Source of the DNA: an uncultured Dehalococcoidia bacterium
GTDB taxonomy: Bacteria > Chloroflexota > Dehalococcoidia > Lucifugimonadales > UBA3495
Assembly: GCA_958296225.1 (NCBI GenBank)
Contig: OY282456.1
Location: 2,232,001-2,296,000 of the forward strand
Direction of reading: 5' to 3'
DNA: 64,000 bases
The position numbers and the translations under genes are program-made. The notes under the pieces were generated by a model that was not told where the DNA came from, searched no databases, and saw nothing but the letters and a program-made list of their open reading frames with translations. Of this stretch, positions 25,257 through 33,095 are shown one piece after another. Every line of letters starts with the position of its first letter. Within the stretch, counting starts at the first letter, position 1.

Positions 25257-26679
25257 TCACCGTTGGGGAAACGGGAACTCCGCCTGCCAAATGTTGCCCG
25301 CGTCGGGTACGAACTGCCCGGTGCGGATGCCGGTGATAGTATAGTCCGGCAGCTTTATGATTGCCAGACACCGGCCGTCGCGCCGTTCGCCGGCCCACTG
25401 AAAGTCCAGGTTGTCAAACCCATGTTGGCGACGCTCTCCGGGCAGGTCAGCCACGTTGGCGGGAATCAGATGCAGAAAGAATATCTCCTCCGTGTCCGCC
25501 GGGTCGCACGGCTCTTTATAGTAGGTCAATTCGTTACCAATACGATACACGTCAAAAGTGGCGCGGATGATTGGCTCGCCGGCCGTGCCCGTTGCGATTG
25601 AACGGTATCTTTCCTCAACGGCGGCCGCTTTGGCCTTGGCGTCAAAATACTGCCAGAAAATCAGCCCGGTACTGCATATGATTGCCAAAGCGCACACCGT
25701 CAACCAGGGGTTCCGCGGTCTTTTTCTGACTCTGGCCGGCAGAGCTTTTGCCAAGTTCGGGCTATCATTGCTGGCGGTGGTGGATTCCCGTACCCCCGGC
25801 AGTCTTATGCCCCCGAACAGCGCATCAACCCGGCGGCGTGCCGGGGCCTGCGCCAGCAGCAGCTCCAGAGCATAGCAAAGGCAGACGATACCGAGCGAAT
25901 ATTCCTCTACTTCATACTTTCCCCAGTCGCCACTGTCCCTGTTCACAAACCAGCTAGCCGTGAGGATTGCCGCTGTTGCAACGATGATGCCACTGAACCG
26001 TTTGGATTGCCCGGAAAGCAGAGCGGAAAGCAGAGCGTAGATAACCAAAAATAGCAGCAGACTTCTCCCCCTGCTGAAAATAAAGAGTCCGTCGTCGAAA
26101 AGAAAACTATAGTCTAACTCGCTGGCCGTCGGCGTATTGTAAGCTACCGACGCCAGGAAGCCGAACACCAGCAGGATTGATGGCAGTGGAATCCCGGCCA
26201 GTGTATCTTTCCGGCAGAAAAAAGCGGCACAAGTCACTGTACACAGCAACAGTGTCCCGTGCCTGGCGAGTCTGTTCACTGGTGTCTGATCGATGTTGTG
26301 CAGGTTGAATTCACCCTGTCGATTCAAGCCCAGCAATAAATCGGGCGTCGCAAACCCGATTACCCGCTGCCCCCAGCTGATTTCTTCACCGGCGACGAAC
26401 AGCAGCGCAATACCCCCCAGGATATAGACGCCGCGCCGGAATAAACTCCGTTCCAGCCGGGCCGTAACGAACAGCAGCAGGCACGCCAGCAGAAACCAGA
26501 CTACGGTGAGATACTCGATCCAATGGTCTTCCCGCGTCAGCGCACTGTATCGCTGCGGGGCGGCAACGGCGAGGCAACTGAGGCAGAATAAGTTCAGGCC
26601 CAGAAACAGCAAGCCAAAAACGGCAACCCTGCTTTCCAGACCCCTTTTCTCGGGGGGGGGTAATTATCAGGTTGGACAC
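25257..26679 (-). CDS. EEISWGQR membrane protein (copy D), poly-G out of frame, new 5' end
   Basis: The body (open from 25257 to about 26650) matches copy C closely through the membrane part and one C-terminal domain. The common N-terminus is missing. Instead a GTG at 26679 gives MSNLIIT before the proline run, which has 9 C (G9 at 26652-26660). With 9 the frame leads to a stop at 26386; with 8 or 11 it would join the membrane body. A TTG start at 26612 inside the first helix is the only other choice. Probably OFF as sequenced. Confidence 0.6.
26652..26660. repeat. Poly-G tract, 9 bases (out of frame)
   Basis: Nine consecutive G at the equivalent position in copy D, where the sequence upstream of the tract is unrelated to the other copies. 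Confidence 0.8.
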
Positions 26680-26722
26680 CGGGGGCGTTCTCCGGTTCGG
26701 TTGGTTTTGCCGCCGCCATCGC

Positions 26723-27961
26723 TTACCCCATCGGGTTCACGCCCGTCATCCCCAGCCGGAACTGCCCCAGGTTGTCGTAGGCGCTGGTGTTGACCATAAA
26801 ATGCTGGGCGGCGGCGTTAATGTCGCGCAGGCAGCGCTGCAACACCCGGTGGTTGTAGATGGCGCTGCCCCCGCCGTAGCGAAAGGCGGTCGTCGCCACC
26901 TGGCAGGCCACGTCGGTGGCATAAACGCAGGCCCCGCGCAGCCGCAGCTGCCGCTCCAGGTCGGGGTGTTCGTGGCGCAGGCAGAACTCCCAGGCGTCCG
27001 CCAGCGACTCGCGGCACAGGGCGCGGGCCGCCCGCAGCTGCTGGTCGCACCGGCCCAGGTCGTGCTGCAGCGCGCCCCGCTGGGCAATGGGCGAGGTCAG
27101 ATAGCCGCGCTGGTAAGAGCCGGCCTGCAACGCGATTTCGTCCAGCGCGCGGCGGGCCACGCCCAGGGCAAAGGCGGCGTGGTCGGTGGTAACGAAACCC
27201 GGCCGGCCCAGCCAGAACAGCGGCCCGCCCTGGCGCGGGTCGGTGGACAGCAGGTCAAAGGCCAGTTCTTCCGCGACAAAATAATCGGTCAGCACAAAAT
27301 CCCGGCTGCCCGTGCCCTGCAAGCCCATCACCTGCCAGTTATCCAGAAACTGCGCGTCCGCCACCGGAGCCGCCAGTATCATATGCTCCGGGCCGGGGAT
27401 GTCATCCCGCACGATGCGGAAGCCGGCCATCAGCCACGACGAATGCGCCGCGCCGCTGGCGAAAGGCCACCGCCCGCTGACCTGCCAGCCGCCCGCCACC
27501 GGCGTCGCCAGCCCCCGGGGAATCACCGCGCCCGAGGCAATGGGCATCCGTCCGCCGGCGAAAATCCGGGCCACGCCGGCGTCGGGCAGAAACGCCCCCA
27601 GCCAAGCCGTGCTGGTGCTGTTGATAAAGGCGCACCAGCCGGCCGACGGGTTGACGTAGCAGAGTTCGTCGATGAGTTCCAGGTACAGCAGCGGGTCAAC
27701 CTCCGGGCCGCCCAATTCCCGCGGGACTTTCAAAGACAGCAGCCCTTCCTGATACAGCGCCGCCACCGACGGCCAGGCCAGCGTCTCGCCGGCGTCGTTG
27801 GCCTCGGCGTCCGCCTCCAGCGCCGGCCGGATGCGCGCGATGGCATCCAGCAAATGGCGACGCAGCGCCGCCCGTTCGGTGGGCAGGGGCGGAATGCCGC
27901 CGGATTCCAGGGCGGCGGCGTCAGCAGGGGCGATGGCTTCGGGGGTGGTGATAGTCGTCAT
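26723..27961 (-). CDS. Acyl-CoA-dehydrogenase-like flavoprotein (HsaA/HpaH-type monooxygenase group)
   Basis: A 412-residue protein with the acyl-CoA dehydrogenase fold: KVPRELGGPEVDPLLYLELIDELCYVNPSAGW in the N-terminal helical domain, the flavin-side block NWQVMGLQGTGSRDFVLTDYFV near residue 220, and a helical C-terminal domain with ALGVARRALDE. The Trp-x-x-(S/T)-G-x-x-F signature is replaced by SGRWPFASG, as in flavin-dependent hydroxylases of the HsaA/pigment-hydroxylase group, not classical beta-oxidation enzymes. Its ATG overlaps the stop of the small gene upstream (ATGA), so translation is coupled. Substrate is unknown. Confidence 0.75.
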   Translation of the reverse strand: MTTITTPEAIAPADAAALESGGIPPLPTERAALRRHLLDAIARIRPALEADAEANDAGETLAWPSVAALYQEGLLSLKVPRELGGPEVDPLLYLELIDELCYVNPSAGWCAFINSTSTAWLGAFLPDAGVARIFAGGRMPIASGAVIPRGLATPVAGGWQVSGRWPFASGAAHSSWLMAGFRIVRDDIPGPEHMILAAPVADAQFLDNWQVMGLQGTGSRDFVLTDYFVAEELAFDLLSTDPRQGGPLFWLGRPGFVTTDHAAFALGVARRALDEIALQAGSYQRGYLTSPIAQRGALQHDLGRCDQQLRAARALCRESLADAWEFCLRHEHPDLERQLRLRGACVYATDVACQVATTAFRYGGGSAIYNHRVLQRCLRDINAAAQHFMVNTSAYDNLGQFRLGMTGVNPMG

Positions 27962-28161
27962 GCCGTCGTCTCTTTTCCTTCCAGTTCACCGATTTCAGCC
28001 TCGCTGAGGCCGAGCTGGTCGCGGAGTATCCGCCGGGCTATGCGGCGGTCTTCATCGTTGCCGTCAAGGAGCCCGATTGCGGTTTCACGCCGCAGCCGGG
28101 CGAACTCTGGGTCGCGCCCGGCCCGGCCTTTCACATAATCGTCAAATCTGGTTAGCGTCAT
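27958..28161 (-). CDS. Small helical protein of unknown function
   Basis: A 67-residue, highly charged, predicted helical protein (MTLTRFDDYVKGRAGRDPEF, ending in GLSEAEIGELEGKETTA). ATG 28161 is preceded by AGGGAC; the longer upstream reading is not supported. It resembles the N-terminal helical part of some antitoxins, but I cannot assign a family. It is translationally coupled (ATGA) to the flavoprotein gene downstream. Confidence 0.55.
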   Translation of the reverse strand: MTLTRFDDYVKGRAGRDPEFARLRRETAIGLLDGNDEDRRIARRILRDQLGLSEAEIGELEGKETTA

Positions 28162-28187
28162 TTGTTGTCCCTGCCGAACCGGCCGGC

Positions 28188-28550
28188 TTATTTCAAAGCT
28201 TCTATGATTCTTATTATGCCGTAACTGGCGATAACCGGGCCTATAACATACGTGAACCACCTGACGTACTTCTCAAACACTGAACCCAGTTCCCTGCGAT
28301 AACGATGGGGACTTTGCCGGTTAGCGTTAGCAAAGAGGTCGTGAACCAGAGTCGCCAGCGCTGCGGCAGCTAGAATAGCGCCAACCAGTATAGCGATAGT
28401 GAAGGTCAGACTTCCTGACAGGTCTTCTTGCCGTTGCTCTGCGACCGCTACTGCCAATATGAAAATTGCAATTACCGCTACCAGGGACAGTACCGTAAAG
28501 AGGAGTTTCAGGCTCTGCCAAATCCCCCCCAGAAATCCCCGAATTCTCAT
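28188..28550 (-). CDS. Small membrane protein, second gene of a membrane pair (locus 1)
   Basis: About 120 residues starting MRIRGFLGG at ATG 28550, which overlaps the stop of the gene before it (ATGA). Two hydrophobic helices (LLFTVLSLVAVIAIFILAVAV and FTIAILVGAILAAAALATLV), a charged loop with SPHRYRRELGSVFEKYVRW, and a third C-terminal segment VIGPVIASYGIIRIIEAL. The same order (F-E-x-x-x-R-Y/W, then P-I/V-A-S-x-G-Y-G-I) is found in the gene at 44258. Family and function are unknown. Confidence 0.65.
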   Translation of the reverse strand: MRIRGFLGGIWQSLKLLFTVLSLVAVIAIFILAVAVAEQRQEDLSGSLTFTIAILVGAILAAAALATLVHDLFANANRQSPHRYRRELGSVFEKYVRWFTYVIGPVIASYGIIRIIEALK

Positions 28551-28786
28551 GGTCCAACGTCCTCGTCTTCGGATGTCCGGTGGGCACTCTGCCAAGGGTA
28601 CACAAACGATACCAGAATTGGAGACGTGAAAACTGTAACCGCCATCGCCCACAGCATCACCTGCAGGCTGTTCCTGCCGAGGGTGTTGCCGTTGCCCAGC
28701 ACTTCAAGTTCGGACAAGCCGGCAACGGCAGCCAGTATGATTGACGAGAGAAAAATCGTTCGCACGATGAAAATAGCAGTCGTCAT
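28547..28786 (-). CDS. Small membrane protein, first gene of a membrane pair (locus 1)
   Basis: A 79-residue protein with two hydrophobic helices (AIFIVRTIFLSSIILAAVAGL and VMLWAMAVTVFTSPILVSFVY) and an acidic tail (TSEDEDVGP). It is followed, with ATGA overlap, by a larger membrane protein. A pair with the same gene order, sizes and overlap lies at 44034-44617 on the other strand. No signal peptide cleavage site is evident. Confidence 0.6.
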   Translation of the reverse strand: MTTAIFIVRTIFLSSIILAAVAGLSELEVLGNGNTLGRNSLQVMLWAMAVTVFTSPILVSFVYPWQSAHRTSEDEDVGP

Positions 28787-28821
28787 TTTGTGCCTCCCGC
28801 CGTTCCGCTGGTTCCATTCTA

Positions 28822-29964
28822 TCAGCCCGTTGCCGGCGTTCGTTCAATCTCCTCCATCAGCGCGGTCAGCATTTCCGCCTCCGGCACTACCCGCACCTTT
28901 TCCCCCTTGCGAAAGATGATGGCCCGGCCGGCGCCGGCGGCGATGCCCACGTCGGCGTCTTTGGCCTCGCCGGGGCCGTTCACCTCGCAGCCCATCACGG
29001 CCACCTTGATGTTCTTGTCGCTGCGCTTCAGCAGCGCGTCCACGTCGTTGGCCAGTTTCACCACGTCCACGTCGGCGCGGCCGCAGCTGGGGCAGGCTAC
29101 CAGCGTGGTGCCTTTGTCCCGCAGGTTCAGCGACTTCAGAATCTCATAGCCGGCGGTAACTTCATCCACGCTGTCCCCGCTCAGCGACACCCGGATGGTA
29201 TCCCCGATGCCCTCATACAGCAGCACGCCCAACCCCACGGCGGTGCGGATGGAGCCGGACTGCACCGTGCCGGCCTCGGTGATGCCCAAGTGCAGCGGGT
29301 AGGGCACCATTTCCCCCAGCCGGCGGTACGCTTCTACGGTGGTGGGCACGTCAAAGGCTTTCATTGAAATCTTGATTTGGTCGAAATCCTGCTCTTCCAG
29401 CAGGCTGATTTCCCACAGGGCGGTGGCCACCATGTGGTCAACCACACTGTAATCGCCGGACTGGGCCGCGCCGGCTTTGGGCAGCCGGTTCACCAGGTCC
29501 ATATGGCGGGAGAACCCCCGCGTCCGGCCGATGCCGCCCACCGGGGGCAGGCTGCCAAAGTTGACGCCGATGCGAATGGGAATGTTGCGCGCTTTGGCCG
29601 ACTGCACCACCTGGCGCACCTGGGCCTCATTGCGCAGGTTGCCAGGATTCAGGCGCAGACAGTCCACGCCGCCGGCGGCGCACTCCAGCGCCAGTTGGTA
29701 ATGAAAATGGATGTCGGCGACGAGGGGAATGCGAATCCGCTTTTTGATTTCCGCCATCGCTTTGGCCGCTTCCATATCGGGCACGGCGGAGCGGATGATT
29801 TCGCAGCCCGCTTCCTCTAGCTCGTGAATCTGCCGCACGGTGGCCTTCACGTCGCGGGTGTCGGTCTTGGTCATCGACTGGACGGTAATATCGGCGTCGC
29901 CGCCCACCTTGACGCCGCCCACAAACACCGGCTTGGTAACTCGCCGCCTGGTCATAGTCATCAT
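28822..29964 (-). CDS. ispG: 4-hydroxy-3-methylbut-2-enyl diphosphate synthase
   Basis: The penultimate step of the MEP isoprenoid pathway, turning MEcPP into HMBPP with a [4Fe-4S] cluster. The N-terminal TIM barrel shows VQSMTKTDTRDV, LVADIHFHYQLAL and LRLNPGNLR. The cluster ligands are in CPSCGR near residue 276 and VMGCEVNGPGEAKDADVG near residue 311. At about 380 residues it is the short bacterial form without the extra domain of plant enzymes. The start is taken at ATG 29964 (GGCGG upstream); other ATG codons lie nearby. Confidence 0.95.
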   Translation of the reverse strand: MMTMTRRRVTKPVFVGGVKVGGDADITVQSMTKTDTRDVKATVRQIHELEEAGCEIIRSAVPDMEAAKAMAEIKKRIRIPLVADIHFHYQLALECAAGGVDCLRLNPGNLRNEAQVRQVVQSAKARNIPIRIGVNFGSLPPVGGIGRTRGFSRHMDLVNRLPKAGAAQSGDYSVVDHMVATALWEISLLEEQDFDQIKISMKAFDVPTTVEAYRRLGEMVPYPLHLGITEAGTVQSGSIRTAVGLGVLLYEGIGDTIRVSLSGDSVDEVTAGYEILKSLNLRDKGTTLVACPSCGRADVDVVKLANDVDALLKRSDKNIKVAVMGCEVNGPGEAKDADVGIAAGAGRAIIFRKGEKVRVVPEAEMLTALMEEIERTPATG

Positions 29965-30139
29965 CAACACCGCCGTTCAAGTGTAGTAGCAAGTAGTAAC
30001 AAAAGGGAGTCGGCAGGTCGCACCGGCCGGCCGCCGCACTGGCCGGCCCCGTCGCACCGGCCGGCCAATAATACACGATAGCCGCCAAACCCTGCCACCG
30101 CCCGCCCACTGCATCAAGCCCTCTCCATAGTCATTAAAG

Positions 30140-30163
30140 CCCTCTCCCCTTGTGGGAGAGGGG
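30140..30163. repeat. CCCTCTCCC/GGGAGAGGG hairpin repeat
   Basis: An imperfect palindrome with a TTGT-type loop. The same dispersed hairpin family occurs at 5475-5497, 35962-35982, 56978-57002, 59380-59403 and 59428-59450. It lies in intergenic DNA and could act as a REP-like element or weak terminator; no U-run follows it. Confidence 0.7.
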
Positions 30164-30741
30164 TAGCGCCCCGGCTCCGGCGTAAGGGCAATCCGGCGCC
30201 CGCAAAAAATATCCTGCCCATCCTGTCCATCCCTGCAAAATTCTTAACTCCCGCCCCTGGCCCTGGCGGACATACGACCAGACGATTGCGAAAGGGATTC
30301 GCGGTTCGGGGTTGCGTTCTGATGCGAGTGAGTGTTACGGGATACGCAGCACGGGTTCGCCAATAGCGGATTCGTCCGACCCGTTGGCTGGGGCGTTACG
30401 CTGCCGCTGGAAGACCCGACCGGGGGCGCAAGAAAGTTCGGATGTCGCGCAAGTCAGTCCGTAACCCCCGCGTTGACCAATCGGCCGCCGCGCGTTACGG
30501 GCTGATTGGGGGCGTTATCCAAAATTGCGCCCGCAGCCGACAGGGCCGGCTACGGGCGCATTGCTCAACCGTTATTCAAATGTCAAACTGCCATCGGGAA
30601 CGGGCCGACTTCGCGACAACCCACTGTCGGAACCCCGGCCCGCTCCCTATGCTTAACATTGTGGCACAACCTCAACCGTTGGTCAAAATCCCAACGTCAA
30701 GGGTTGGCCAGCCCAGTCCTAACCGGGCCCACTTAAGGAAT

Positions 30742-30773
30742 CGCACGCGCGCACACGCGCGCGCGTGCGCGCG
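30742..30773. repeat. Alternating purine-pyrimidine tract (Z-DNA-prone)
   Basis: About 32 bp of strictly alternating C/T and G/A, almost all CG steps with three CA/TG steps. It is nearly self-complementary, so it could form a cruciform or left-handed DNA. It lies in a region with no supported gene. Confidence 0.7.
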
Positions 30774-31210
30774 AGGCAGTCAGGCCCTCGTTTGAGCCGG
30801 TGCGCCGTCCGGGTGATTGGGACGAAGGCGGGGTCGTTTTGCTGCCAGTCGGCAATGTTGGCGTTCCGTAGCCGCCGGATTGCTTTTGTGCTCCGGCCAG
30901 TATTAGCCGGCGCTTGGCCGTGTCTGCTTGGCCGTGTCTGATTGATGACGGCGTTCTGTACTTCGTCCGGCATTGCATAGCGCGCGTGATTTCCCGGTAG
31001 CCGGGCTTGCTGGCGCGTGCCTGGTACTGCAATGCAGCCCGGCGCCGGTCCTTTTGCCGGCTCATCTTGCTATGCCTTATAGCGTGATTTTCGCAATCGC
31101 CTCATACGACAGGCTTTGCAATCATCCCGCCCCTGTGGTAGCGTCCCGTCTTACGCAACCCGTCTTACGCAGCCGGAAGCTGCTCCCACCGAACCCGCGA
31201 GGAACCGGCA

Positions 31211-31845
31211 TGACCACTCAACACGTTGACGACCACACCCACGACCAGCCCTTGAGCGAAACCGCCCTGCGCTCCGTGGCCATCGAGGCGCTGCTGGCGG
31301 CAAAGGGCGTTATCACCGCCGACGCGGTGCGCCGTCAGGTTGACCTTATGGACGCCCGCACTCCTGCCGACGGCGCCCGCGTTGTCGCCCGCGCCTGGAC
31401 GGACGCCGCCTTCAAAGCCCGCCTGCTGGCCGACCCGCGCGCGGCCCTGGCCGAAATGGGCCTGGAACTGCCCGCAGAAACTCCCCACCTGGCCGTCGTT
31501 GAAAACACCGCCGACATACATCATCTGGTGGTCTGCACCCTGTGCTCCTGCTATCCCCGGATGCTTCTGGGCCGGCCGCCCGACTGGTACAAGAGCCTGG
31601 CCTACCGCGCGCGCGCCGTCCGCGACCCCCGCGGCGTAATGGCCGAGTTTGGCGCCGCGCCGCCCGCCGGCGCCGCAGTCCGCGTCCTGGACAGCACCGC
31701 CGACCTCCGCTATCTGGTGCTCCCCCGCCGCCCCGAAGGCGCCGCCGGTATGACCGAGGACGAACTGGCCCGCCTGGTATCACGCGACAGCATGATTGGC
31801 GTAACCGACGCCCTCACCCCCGAACCGGCGGCGGCGGGAGATTAA
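31211..31845 (+). CDS. nthA: Nitrile hydratase alpha subunit, cobalt type
   Basis: A 211-residue protein with the NHase metal motif VVCTLCSCYPRMLLGRPPDWYKS near residue 111. The Thr in CTLCSC is typical of cobalt enzymes, and the two middle cysteines are the ones oxidised in the active site. RARAVRDPRGVMAEFG, RYLVLPRRPEG and VSRDSMIGV are further family blocks. It would hydrate nitriles to amides together with a beta subunit, but no beta subunit or activator gene is nearby: it stands alone and converges, with overlapping stops, on the TPP decarboxylase genes. ATG 31211 has AGGA upstream. Confidence 0.9.
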
Positions 31846-32408
31846 TCGTCGCTTCCCACGTAGGTATTACGAAATCGGTACAGCGTGAACTCCGGTTCCA
31901 CCGGCGCCACCGGCATATACTGCGCCGCCTCTTCAATCTTCGCCACGATAAACCACGGCCCCGGCTCCCGCATCGCCTGGCTGAAAGCCTCTTCCAGCGT
32001 CTCCAGGTCGCTGACCGTGGCCGTCCTGGCGATGCCGCAGGAGTGGGCGACTTCCTCCAGGTCGGTGTTGGTGGCGGTGTGGCTGGGCTGCCCGCCGGTT
32101 TGGCCCCACGCCTCGTTGTCCCACACCACCACTACCAGGTTGGGCGGCTGCTCCCGTCCGATAGTGGCCACGGCGCCCAGGTTCATCAGCAGGGAACCGT
32201 CGCCGTCCAGGGAGATTACCTTGTCCTCGGTGGACAGGGCCATGCCCAGGGCAATGGACGAACACAGGCCCATGCTGCCGTAGGTGTAGAAATTGCGCTC
32301 CCGGCGCCCGGCGTGATACAGCTCGTCGCTGGTGGGGCCGAGGTTGCCGACGATGGGCGAATCGCCCGCGTGGCGCAGGACCAGTTGCGTGGCGTCAAAC
32401 CTAAGCAA
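31842..32408 (-). CDS. TPP-dependent decarboxylase, beta subunit (ComE/phosphonopyruvate decarboxylase-like)
   Basis: A 188-residue protein with the thiamine diphosphate and Mg-binding motif LDGDGSLLMNLGAVATIG near residue 72 (GDG...N) and YGSMGLCSSIALGMA before it. It corresponds to the C-terminal half of phosphonopyruvate or sulfopyruvate decarboxylases, which in many organisms are split into two subunits. The start overlaps the alpha-subunit gene by 8 bp, so the two are co-translated. Which 2-oxo acid is used cannot be told from sequence. Confidence 0.8.
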   Translation of the reverse strand: MLRFDATQLVLRHAGDSPIVGNLGPTSDELYHAGRRERNFYTYGSMGLCSSIALGMALSTEDKVISLDGDGSLLMNLGAVATIGREQPPNLVVVVWDNEAWGQTGGQPSHTATNTDLEEVAHSCGIARTATVSDLETLEEAFSQAMREPGPWFIVAKIEEAAQYMPVAPVEPEFTLYRFRNTYVGSDD

Positions 32409-32907
32409 TTTTGCCTCCGTGCAGCATGGGGGTCATACAAACCGCCACCGGGTTGCGGTGGGCGTGGCACAGTTTCATTATGCCGTCCAGCAGCGTGTCC
32501 ATCCGGTCTTCGCTTTCAATGGTGTAGTGGGCGATGCCGAACAGGTCCAGTATGGACGTGGTGTTGCGGCCCATCGCCACCTGGGCGATGTTGAACTCGC
32601 CCACCTGCCCCCGCAGGTTCATAAAGATGGGAATGGGCGTGCGCGCCGGCAGGCACAGGCTGGCCACGGCGTTGACGCTGTTGCCGAACCCGCTGGACTG
32701 CATAAAGACGGCGGCGTTGCGCCCCACGGCATAGCTGCCCACCGCCACGCCAACGGCCTCCTCCTCCCGGGTGCAGGACACCAGGTGAAAGTAGGGGTCG
32801 GCCTCAATGATGCTGGTAACCTGGTGGATAGAGATGTCGGGCACGTAGGCAATCAGCGACGTGTCCCACTTTTTCAGAGTGTCAACGATAGTTTCGGCCC
32901 AGGGCAT
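32401..32907 (-). CDS. TPP-dependent decarboxylase, alpha subunit (ComD-like)
   Basis: A 168-residue protein equivalent to the N-terminal (PYR) domain of the same decarboxylases. It contains YVPDISIHQV and the catalytic region SCTREEEAVGVAVGSYAVGRNAAVFMQSSGFGNSVNA, where the conserved Glu activates the cofactor. ATG 32907 has GGAG about 10 nt upstream. It forms a two-gene unit with the beta subunit. A role in sulfonate or phosphonate breakdown is possible but not shown. Confidence 0.8.
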   Translation of the reverse strand: MPWAETIVDTLKKWDTSLIAYVPDISIHQVTSIIEADPYFHLVSCTREEEAVGVAVGSYAVGRNAAVFMQSSGFGNSVNAVASLCLPARTPIPIFMNLRGQVGEFNIAQVAMGRNTTSILDLFGIAHYTIESEDRMDTLLDGIMKLCHAHRNPVAVCMTPMLHGGKIA

Positions 32908-33095
32908 AGGCGACAGGCTCCTTGCGCAGCGAATTGTCGCCGGCGGCCGGCGACCGCCGCCTAGTATAGCGCATCGCGGCCCCCGGCGGAGCAGCCGTCA
33001 TTCTCCGGCCGCGCTCCGCATCGGCTTACAAATTACAAACCTCCCGCAGCATCCGGGCCGGATTGCAGCACCGGGCCACCGGCCGCCGGCCTTAC

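Larger units (their letters stand above)
29971..31210. other. 1.2-kb region without a supported gene
   Basis: Six-frame readings here are short, compositionally odd and carry no recognisable motif. The region holds a CCCTCTCCC-type hairpin (30140-30163), a short sequence CCTGTCCATCCCTG that recurs at 62067, an alternating CG-rich tract (30742-30773) and a direct repeat CCCGTCTTACGCA twice at about 31147-31171. It may contain decayed mobile DNA. Confidence 0.6.

Noticed and set aside
30442..30795. Short ORFs in the gene-free region, including a minus-strand frame with RRLRNANIADWQQNDPAF
   Set aside because: Considered as HNH or transposase debris, but no catalytic motif or RBS is present and composition is inconsistent.
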